This document shows, piece after piece, positions 49,501-59,200 of a DNA stretch of 64,000 nt. The notes below the pieces were generated by a model. It searched no databases. It had not been told where the DNA came from and worked only from the letters and a program-made list of their open reading frames with translations. This DNA is from Hemileia vastatrix (Eukaryota; Basidiomycota; Pucciniomycetes; Pucciniales; Zaghouaniaceae). Each line of letters begins with the position of its first letter. The first letter of the stretch is position 1. The DNA is taken from assembly GCA_030280995.1 (NCBI GenBank), contig JASXTE010000008.1, positions 7,726,212-7,790,211 of the forward strand, in the 5' to 3' direction. A program made the position numbers and the translations under genes.

Positions 49501-51951
49501 TCTGGCTTACAAATTTGTGTAGATAAGAACAAGGTGGCAGCAATAAAAAATATTGATATACCTAAAAATGTGAAAGATATACAAAGCTTTCTGGGTATGT
49601 GCGGATATTATGGGCAGTATATCAAGAACTACCAAAAAATTGCAGCCCCTTTAACAACATTAATCAGGAAGAATGAAGCTTTCATTTGGAATAATGAAAG
49701 ACAACAGGCCTTTGATAAATTAAAGGAATGTTTAATTTCAGCTCCAATCTTGGGACTGCCAGATTTTAGCCTCCCTTTTATCTTGTATACTGATGCAAGC
49801 TTTACAGGGTTAGGTGCTGCTTTACAGCAGAAGCAGATAATTAGTGGTAAATTATCTGAAGTAGTTATCTGTTATATATCCAGAACCTTAAGGAAAACTG
49901 AATTAAGGTATGGTGCTACACAACTGGAATGTTTAGCCGTTGTGTGGGCCTTGGAAAAACTTCATTACTATCTGGAAGACCAGAAGTTTGAGTTAATAAC
50001 AGATTGCAGTGCAGTGAAATCATTATTAAACATGAAAACACCTAATAGACACATGTTTAGATGGCAACTAGCTGTACAAGAGTACAGAGGAAGAATTACA
50101 ATCACTCATAGAGCAGGTACATTGCATTCTAATGTGGATTTGCTATCTAGAAGCCCTTTGCCAAATGATACTGACAACCCAGCTTATGTGCCTGAGAATG
50201 AGGTAATACATATATATGGGATTTATATAGTGGATTTAGAAGATGAGTTTACGCAAACAATATTAGATAATTATTCATCTGATAAAGACTTGTCTAAACT
50301 TTCAACCATCTTAAATGATCCAACAAATGCCTCAATGAGTGCATTAATAAAAACTTTACCTCCAAAGTATAAGAATGCGTTGGAAAAAGGTAAATTTTCA
50401 ATTGAAGATGGATACATATATTACAGGAAAAAGCTAAGTAATGTAATAGTTATACCTCCATCTATGAAAGAGTTAATGTTAAGTACTTGTCATGATGATA
50501 TCTTAGCTGGTCATTTTGATTACAATAAAACATTAACTAGAGTTAAAAACACAGCCTGGTGGATAAACATGAAGGATGATGTACAAAAATACATTGACAC
50601 ATGTGACTCTTGCCAAAAATCTAAAAGATTGACAGGTAAGAGAGCTGGGTTGTTACAACAAATAGAGCAACCAAAAGCTCCATGGGAAATTATAAACATG
50701 GACTTTGTTACTGGTTTGCCATTAGCAGGAAAATAAAGTTTCAATTCTTGCTGGGTAATAGTGGATAGACTTACAAAAATGTGTAAATTTATTCCAACCC
50801 ATAAAGAGGTATCTGCAAAAGACTTGGACTTAATTTGGTGGACTCAAATGATGAACACTGCTGGGTTCCCCAAAGCCATTATATCTGACAGAGACCCTAA
50901 ATTTACTTCAGAATTCTGGACATCCTTAATGGAGGTTTCAGGGTGTCAGCTGAAATTGTCTACAGCACACCATCCACAAACTGATGGACTGGCTGAGAGA
51001 ATGATACAGACTCTGGAGGACATGATCAGAAGATATTGTGCCTTTGGGTTAGAATACAAAGACAATGAGAGATTCACACATGACTGGGTAACTTTAATTC
51101 CTGGCTTAGAATTTGCTTATAATAGCACAACTCATTCTGTAACAGAGAGAAAACCTTTTGAGCTCTGGCTGGGGTATGTTCCAAATACACCAGTGAATCT
51201 TTTAAATAAATTGCCAAGGTTGGACATACACCCTGGTACCAAATCCTTTATTCATATGCAACAAATGTGTAGAAAGCATGCAGAAGAATGTATACAAAAA
51301 GCATTTGAATATGAAAAGAAAAGGTGGGACAAATCTCATAAAGAATTTGAATTCAAAAAAGGAGATGAGGTCCTCATATCAACACTACATTTTAACTTAC
51401 AAGGTAATGTTAAATTAAAGGATCCCTTTGTAGGACCTTTTTTTGTAAATAAAATAGTTGGTAATAATGCAGTGGAAGTCATATTATATGCTCCATATGA
51501 TAGGAAACATCCAGTTTTCCCTATCTCATTATTGAAACCTTACCATGCAAATGATCCTGACTTATTTCCAAAAAGAAGGGGAAGGCCTAAAAAGCAACCT
51601 GAAGAAATTGTGGAAAAAGCAGAGATTGAAAAAATACTCAAGAAAAGAATCCTTACTAAAGAAAAAGGAACTGAGTATTTACTGAGATTTAAAGGGAAAT
51701 CAAATGAATTTTATAAATGGATACCTGAAAAAGAAATTTATAATTTATCCACCCTTCTTAAAAAATTTAAACAGAAATAAATTTCTGTCCAACCAGCTGA
51801 GGGGTTAAAAAACCAGTATTCATAATATATTATTATGTTTTATTTCTTTAAAGTATAATCTTTAATGCTACAGAATTAATCTGAATACCTGAAAAATTAC
51901 AAATAAATAAATAAAAATGTATAACTTATCATTTTTTTTATTGTTTTTTTT

Positions 51952-51962
51952 GGGTGGGCGAG
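51952..51962 (+). promoter_or_regulatory. E4 polypurine tract
   Basis: GGGTGGGCGAG immediately before the 3' LTR, after a T-rich box as in E1 and E5. Confidence 0.7.
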
Positions 51963-53454
51963 TGTCAGCCTGAATATTCTCAGGACTGAGTAAAATTACT
52001 AACAAATTATGTTAAACATATGTAGCATACATGGGAACAATAAATAATTGTATAAAAAATTGATTTAATACAAATATATGCCATTACAAAGCATTATATA
52101 CACGCATATATCCACCTTATTTAAGTCTTATGTACTTAATATTAAGTTAGAATAAGTTAGGGTAACCATAAGAACCTTAACCATAAGCCTACATAATTTT
52201 TAAGTACACATAAAGCTAATTTTTCTATTATTTTATTGAAATAATTGATAAATGCGCTTATTATCACTAAAAGCTGGATATATGCGCTATAAATGTTAAG
52301 ATAATAAAAATGCGCCTTGACAGATCAATTTGCCTTATTTGGAACAATTGATCTGGCTATTTAAAAGTGTAAAAATAACACTTTTCAAATTTGGTGTTTT
52401 TTATGCCAGAAATGGCCTCTGTGCAGTGGCTACATACTGCCTGCATTTTTCCCGTGTGAATAGCTTCATTTTTAGCAAAGTTAGTATTTTTCACGCTAAA
52501 ATTACCCCACATACATGCACTATATGTGGAAACACACTAAAATAGGCGAGGGACGCTTATTTAGTGTCTTAATTTAGTTTCAATGTGAATTAACCTTATT
52601 AAATGCACTAATTACATTAGTTACATCAGTCTTGGCGCCCAATTATGCTACCACGCTTAAAAATCGCCTATTTAGTCAAGGATTTACCCGTGGTTACGCC
52701 TGCCAAGAGTCTGCATACAGGGATCAGCCCTTACACGCATTAAATTGGGTTTTTCAGTGGTTTCTCAGTCAATAATGCTTATTTTTGAACAGGGATTTCA
52801 TGTATATATTTGTAATAATTAACTCTAACATTTCTACTGTTAATCCCCCTTAATACTGTGTTATATTTAGTACCTTTTCTTTATTTTTAGTCTATTAAAA
52901 ATAGTTATTACACGCATATACACTCTTTTTTGGGTTATTCTTTATTTGTGATGGATTATCCCTATTATTTCAGGATTTTGGCGTGTGATATTATTCTTTG
53001 GTTGTCATTGGTCATTCCTTATGTTGTTGGACAGGTCTATTAGTTAGTTTGAGGCGCATTTGGCCGTGTATAGGATTGGAATCATCAAGGGTCATCATTG
53101 GTGAATTATTTGGGTATAAAAGGAGGGGGTTTTTGGTCATATTTTCTACATTCAATTTATCATCTTTACAATTACAATTACAATATAACCAATACAATTT
53201 ATCTTACATTTCATTAGTACTTTAAGAGAGTCTTTGAATAGTATTTTAAATATATTACATCTATTTTTCTGCACAACAATAAGCCTTGTAATACCAATTA
53301 TAATAAGTGAGAGTAAATTACTGAGCCTTATAATTGATTTTATTCTACTACTTGCTTGTTTTACACCATTGTATTCATTTGGGACCTTTTGTAAATCTTC
53401 TAGACACTAGACCAGTAAGCTATTCACGTCTTTGGACTTGGACTTAGCCTGACA
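51963..53454 (+). repeat. E4 3' LTR
   Basis: 1492 bp, near identical to 43815-45306; TATAAAA at 53115-53121. Confidence 0.95.
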
Positions 53455-53459
53455 TTTAC

Positions 53460-53710
53460 CAAATAATGACTCAAATCCTGCATATGATCCTGAGGATGAA
53501 ATTATTCATATTCATGGGATATATGTGGTTGATATGGACAAAGAGCTATTACAGCTTATTCTGGATTCATATGATAAGGACACTGACTTGAAAAAGTTAT
53601 GCACCATATTAAATGATCCAAAGAATGCTTCAATACAAGCATTAATCAAAACCCTTCCAGCAAAATACCAGAAGGCTTTGGAAAAAGGTAAAATTTCAAT
53701 TGATGAGGGA
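53460..53710 (+). pseudogene. E3 fragment between E4 and E5
   Basis: Continues the E3 linker after RNase H (PNNDSNPAYDPEDEIIHIHG, DSYDKDTDLKKLCTIL) up to GKISIDEG, where E5 enters. It aligns to E1 7315-7565. Confidence 0.9.
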
Positions 53711-54850
53711 TGTCAGCCAGGCTATTCCAGGAGTCCAGTAAATGATATATAAATTATAAAACCTTAAAGAGTGGGTAAGACTTGTATTTAATGAATATAA
53801 CTTAATATTTTATTGCATAATGAAATTATATAAGAATTTTATTATATACAAATGTTACATTAAATTTATTGGTTATATATATTTTTATATACAATTAAAT
53901 TGACCATAATATAATATATTCTACAAATAATGGCGCATTTTTATGTATTTAATAATTATAAATTTATATTTAATTAATTGAAAAACATATATTATAATTA
54001 CAAGTGAAAAATTGATTTATAATATATTTAAATTAATTACTTAAATTTATATATTAAATAATACCTCTCATATGATACTAAACAATAATTAATGACGCTT
54101 CTTTTGGCCCTTAATTGTGTTAGAAAAAACAAATAAATTAATTTGGACTAAATTGAGATTAATTGCTTGTTTTGTTGCGTCAAATTATTTTTTTGTTTCA
54201 CTTAAAATGTCCTTTAATCAGAATGTACCATCTGTTTGGAATTATATTTCTCATAGTTCCTATGTTTCCAATCTTGTTTAGTTATTTACTATTGTCACTT
54301 ACTGATTTGGGAATTAATGGCGGGGAAATTGGATTCTTGATTGGGCTTTTAATTATTTGTTTCATGTTTTTCTCTATATTGTTATGTTTCATTTATTCTT
54401 TTGATATGTTTGTTTTATTCCATTCTAATCATTGTATTTACAAATATAGCAGCGCTTCAGAGGACCCATTGCCTATAAAAGGGCCTTGGATAATCCCCTG
54501 TAGCCTTATCACTTATTATACACTCAACAAATTAAATACTATTTTACTATGTTTATATTTTTTTTTATTAGTAATATAATTCTAATTAAAAGTCTATATA
54601 ACAAATTAAAGGTTGCCTTAAGTCTGATAGTAATTATATTGTTTGCCGCGCAGAACTCTTACTTAAATAATAATAATATTTATAAAACCAATTTGTTGTC
54701 ACTTCTCAGATCACTCATCGTTGCCTTCTCTCAAATAAATTAAATAATTTTAATTGTTTTTATTTCTTTATTTCTAAAACTATTATCTCCTTCTTGTCCT
54801 CCTCTCTTTTCTTCCCTCTTCTCTTATATCTTCTAGACAACTGACCGACA
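53711..54850 (+). repeat. E5 5' LTR
   Basis: TGTCAGCCAGGC...GACCGACA, TATAAAA at 54474-54480. A 138-codon hydrophobic frame (54163-54579) overlies the promoter and is not regarded as a gene. Confidence 0.96.
54474..54480 (+). promoter_or_regulatory. TATA box of E5 LTR
   Basis: CCTATAAAAGGGCC, repeated at 62507-62513 in the 3' LTR. Confidence 0.75.
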
Positions 54851-54866
54851 ACTGAGGGCCTTTCCA
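54851..54866 (+). promoter_or_regulatory. Candidate primer-binding site, E5
   Basis: ACTGAGGGCCTTTCC directly follows the LTR. Near-identical sequence follows the LTRs of E3 (37253, CTTGAGAGCCTTTCC) and E4 (45307, ACTGGGAGCCTTTCC) although the LTRs differ. It does not start with TGG, so an ordinary tRNA 3'-end primer is not evident. Confidence 0.45.
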
Positions 54867-55146
54867 AACGACGACGACGATCGAGCCTGGCGACGAACGA
54901 CAAAACGCACGGACCACCTAGCAAAACAAAACTTTTGCCGCGACTGTGTTTCGAACTTGGGTTCGACATCTTAGGTTTATATATTATTAATTTTTATATT
55001 ATTTTGAAGTGATTTTTCGATCACTATAGTAAGTTCACCTTTGCGCCTCTCACTCATATTACTATATTTTTATTGCAATAACAGTGATTGTGGCTTAATT
55101 GCTGATTCACTGAGTGTAAGTGTTCAATTTTAAAATTTTTTTTTTC

Positions 55147-55359
55147 CTAGTTGACCATTATAGAGTGTTAAATCCTCTTAGTCCTAGAAGAATTGACATT
55201 ATTATTAATACAAATTGAATTATTAATTTAATTTTTTTTTATTATTAATTATTGTTAATTTTGGTTGACTTAAAAGTACATTGTGCTTGTCCCAAATATA
55301 TTGCCATATTTAATATTGGTAATTAATTGGTTGAATTAACTTACTTGTTATTCCCAATT
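55147..55359 (+). other. Three leader hairpins with TT bulge (E5)
   Basis: Hairpin 1 (55147-55187): CTAG-TT-GAC...GTC-CTAG with inner AGAG/CTCT. Hairpin 2 (55260-55296): TTTGG-TT-GAC...GTC-CCAAA with inner AAGTAC/GTGCTT. Hairpin 3 (55325-55359): AATTGG-TT-GAATTAAC...GTTATTC-CCAATT, a 13-bp stem with two bulges. Each has TT bulged beneath G-C and A-T pairs. Confidence 0.72.
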
Positions 55360-55542
55360 TAACCTTGCAATCCATTTTTTTTAAAAAAAATTAATTAATT
55401 TTTTAATTATTACTTTATATTGAAAATTATTTCTATAATTTAATTAATTAAATATTTTTTTTTATTATTTGGAGCAATTATTGACTAACTTTGATTATTT
55501 TTTTTATAAAGTACAAAGTAAAATATAAATCTTCCCACTAGT

Positions 55543-56224
55543 ATGTCCAACAATTTGGCAGAAAAAATGGATAACATGCAAGTGGATGAGATAGAAATTG
55601 ACTATGATGCTGACACTGTAAGTTCTTCTAAAGTTGGTCATAAAAAATCTTATGCTAACACAAAGAATTCACATACTGCAGGATGTGGAAATGACAGGAA
55701 ATGCAAACAAACCAAACCCCCTTCCCCCAGTACCACAGAAGGAAGTAAAGCCTCTAGTGCCTCAAGAAGGTCTTCCAAAAGGCTTCAAAATAAAAAAGCT
55801 TCCTCTGCCACAACAAATCAGCAACCTATCCAGTCATATAAAAGAGTTGAAGACAGAAAATATGACGTACAAAGCAAAGGTAGACACATTGTGGGATCAG
55901 GTCCAAGAACTCAGGAACCAGATTCAGGCCCAGGCCCCTCCTCAATTGCCTCCCAATCAGCTTCAATTTCAGGCTCAAACTTCACAGCCACCCAGCTCAA
56001 CCATCCAAAATCCAAATACTATGGAAGTAGAGCAATGGAAATGGGATTATCTAATGAGTCACTACCAACAGAATGTGCAACACCCTCCTCATCATCAGCC
56101 TGGCCCATCCAGAACACCCAATTTCCATCCACCTCCTCATCCCTACCAACAAGGCAGGAGAAAGAAGGCCCAAGCACAATCCCAAACCCAGTCCCAGGGG
56201 AAGTTTCCTCCTCTGCCATGGTAA
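55543..56224 (+). CDS. E5 small spliced protein (accessory or gag leader)
   Basis: Exon 1 (55543-55617) encodes MSNNLAEKMDNMQVDEIEID and YDADT. The candidate intron 55618-55681 (GTAAGT, CTAAC branch-like site, ACTGCAG; 64 nt) joins exon 2 (55682-56224) in the next frame. The predicted product is 205 residues: acidic head, DVEM, Pro-rich stretch, KGFKIKKLPLPQQ, a predicted coiled coil (LSSHIKELKTENMTYKAKV), a long Pro/Gln-rich linker, EQWKWDYLMSHY, HPYQQGRRKK and a final LPW. It is conserved with E1, E3 and E4 in this frame. The basic tail suggests nucleic-acid binding; the family is not known to me. The polyprotein uses the same DNA in another frame, so the region would be dual coding. Confidence 0.62.
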
Positions 56225-59200
56225 GTAATTTGGTTGATAGTCACTTGGGTATGTTTTCTAATAAATCTTCTTCTGCAGGTAATATTATTGAACATGGTGA
56301 AAGAACAGTTAAACCTGTTAAAAGACAGCTTCCTGTAACTAGTAGCCCTATTGATGTAATTAGCAAATTGTCATTTGATGAACCTTTACATTTAACTTCT
56401 ACATCTTTAATTAATCCTTCTCTTGCAATTAAAAATGATTCTGTTCCCCCTGAAATCTATACCTTAATTGAAAAAACTTCTGAGGAAATATTGAAAGATA
56501 CCCTTGATTTTAATATTGTGAAAGACAAGCATGTGAGAGACGTGTTAATCCATGAAAATGATAGATTAAATAATTTACACTTGCAATGTAAAGTGAGTTC
56601 TTCTGTACAAGATACAGCTTATTTAAAAATCAAAGAAACCTTAAATATTGTTCTTAGTCAACAAAAACAAATAAGAAGTGACCATAGAGCTATCTCAGAT
56701 AGAAATATCAGTCTACATAAGACCTTGAGTGAATTGAAACCCCTTATTGAGGAAAATTATTCATTCAAAAATGAAATAAAATCTCTACAAACTGAGTTTA
56801 AGAAGCTAAAAAATGATTTCCATGCACTAAGTACCAAACACTCAGTTTCTGAGGACAGAAATGTTCTATCTCTTGCAAAAGTAAATGACCAGATGTCTGA
56901 AATTCCAAGAATAAGAAACTATGTGTCTGACCTACAGGAAAAGTTTTCAACCTTAACCATCAATAATGAATTAAATGAGATTTCTGCAAATAAGCTGAAA
57001 AATAATAAAGGGAAAAAACCTGAACAAAGTTCATCCTTTCTTCCTCATATTTCAACTGTTAAACAAACTGACAATGAGTCTGTAAAATCTTTTGCTACTA
57101 GCAAAAAATCTTGTGATGGTCATGCACCAGCTGTTTCTGTAAATAATGAAATTTCTGAACACCTGGCTAAACTTCAGGAATTATTACTAATGAATAATTC
57201 AAACCAAAAAGTGGACCATCCCAGTAGTCAGAAAAATTGGCCTAAGTTAGACCAATATCCTACCTTTGATGGTGATTCTTCCTCTGATTGGCAACACTTT
57301 ATCCAGAGAATTGATAATTTAAAGAGATCTTATACACTACCTGATGAGGAAATTGTTTCTAAGCTAATTTCTTTATTTTCCAATGTAGCCTTGATGTGGT
57401 ATGAATCTGTCCTCTTAGATAACAATCATTATACATGGAATGATTGGAAATCCTTGATTGAGAATCAGTTTGGTGGTTCAAAATTCAGGTTAGCTCAGCA
57501 AAGACTGTATGAGAATACTAGATATGTATCCTCCTCTGTTGAAAAGCCCATTGTTTTTCTGATGAAAATAACTAAAATCCTTAGAGCAATTGATCCAAAG
57601 ATGGATTATGATATTTGGAGAGATAAAATCTTGTATAAATTACCAAATTCTCTTAGGGATTTGATTGTTGCTAGAACTGAGCATGTAAGGGAAAATTCTT
57701 CTTTCATTAATATCTGTAATGAAGTACTACTCAAACATAGATATGAACCAAAGAATTACCTTAGTAAATCTTATAATGATCAGAATAAACCTTCTATAAA
57801 GCTCCCAGAAAAATCTGGTAAACCCTCTGCCCCAATTGCACCTAAAAAATATGCAACAAATACTTGTTATAAATGTAACAAACCGTGGCAGAAGGGTCAT
57901 GTTTGTGACAAGAAAATTCATCTTGTTGAACAAAATGAAGACACTGATGAAGTTGAACTTGATGTCAATAATTCTTCCAGTGAGTGTGAAAGTAATATCT
58001 CCTATGACAATGAATCTGTTAAAGATGTTTTAATGTTGGAACATGATGTCCATTATTTAAATAATATATCTGAAGATTGTGTATTGAATCTATCTTCAGT
58101 AGAAAATGCTGAGATAATTAAAGATATTACTAACAATTCTATTCCCATATCCCCTTTAAAGGCACCTGTTATCATTAATGGTAAAAATGTTGATGTAGTT
58201 CTTGATTCTGGTGCTGGAGGAAGTGTAGTATCTGAAAAAGCTTTGGCTTCAGTGGATAAGGAATATTTAAGTAAATTATTGCCTATAACTTCTGAAAAAT
58301 GGAGAGGGTATGGTTCTACCTTATTTCCTATTGGCAAATACAAAACCTCTGTATTCTTCAAATATAATGGTGGTTTTGTCAGAGCTATTTGTGAGTTTGT
58401 TGTCATGAAAAATGATAATTTGAGCAATTGGTTTATTATGGGAAATGATATTTTAACCATGTTTGGTGTGAAACTAGACCCAGCAAATAATTGCTTTACC
58501 TTAGGAATGAATGGGAAAAGAAAATTCAAAATTTCTTCTCCTAAACCTTCTGGGCATTTGTTGAAATCTTGTAACTCACTGACCCAATGTAAAGGTAGAA
58601 CAACAACTGAAATGGATGATTTATTACATGAAATAAATACCGCTTCTTTTGGTGATCATTTGACTAATGAACAAAAGGATTCTATTGTTGCCTCTATTAC
58701 CTCTTTCCCTATGGCTTTTGCTCATGGTTCTCATGTCTTGGGAATTGTTCAGGAAGAGATGAAAATTACCTTATCCTGTAATTTGAGTGATATTCCTCCT
58801 TCCCTTAAGAAAAAACCATATCCTGCTTCTCCATCAAAAAGAAAAGATATTGAAGATAATATTGAAACATTATTGAAAATGAATATCATTGAGAAAGTGA
58901 ATGTCACCCCCAAATATTGTGTCATCTCCCCAGTCTTGATTTCATATGAAAAAGATAAAGCTAGATTATGTGGAGATTACAGAGCTTTAAATACTTATAC
59001 TGTTGATGATATTTATCCTTTACCCAGAATTAATTCAATACATGCTACCTTGCAAGGTGCAAAATTTATTAGTTGTCTGGATGGTAATAAAGGTTATCAT
59101 CAAGTTCCAGTTGAGAAAAATTCTCAAAATTTTTTGCTTATTGCTACTCATATGGGAATATATAAGTATGTTAGGATGCCATTTGGCCCTAAAAATGCTC

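Larger units (their letters stand above)
45927..51780 (+). pseudogene. E4 gag-pol polyprotein with one frameshift and one stop
   Basis: The unspliced frame runs from 45927 to 46931, then the same protein continues one frame over from about 46906 (LKSDIEQLHSKLDQ), consistent with one extra base in the A-rich stretch 46905-46930. The main part (to 50736) carries capsid (NWPKLDQYPTFDGD), knuckle CYKCNEPWVKGHSC, protease IHDTGAAGSVVS (DTG rather than DSG), RT with YIDD, RNase H YTDASFTGLGAA and the integrase HHCC finger and first Asp (MDFVTG). A TAA at 50734 replaces the Asp codon of GKDSFNSCW. The frame resumes at once and runs to 51780 with the remaining D and E of the integrase, KRRGRPKK and the chromodomain. 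Two repairs separate it from an intact frame, so it is recent but probably not autonomous. Confidence 0.9.
43815..53454 (+). mobile_element. E4: young full-length Ty3/gypsy chromovirus
   Basis: Two 1492-bp LTRs (family B) that differ at about nine positions by eye, flanked by TTTAC at 43810-43814 and 53455-53459. The internal region has the same plan as E5 but with one frameshift and one nonsense codon in pol. It is inserted in E3, in the RNase H-integrase linker. Confidence 0.96.

Noticed and set aside
54163..54579. 138-codon hydrophobic frame in the E5 LTR, repeated at 62196-62612
   Set aside because: It overlies the U3 promoter and TATA box, is AT-rich, and appears twice only because the LTRs are copies. 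No family resemblance was seen.
54940..54972. B-box-like GGTTCGA suggesting a tRNA or SINE promoter
   Set aside because: No matching A box or cloverleaf could be drawn around it.
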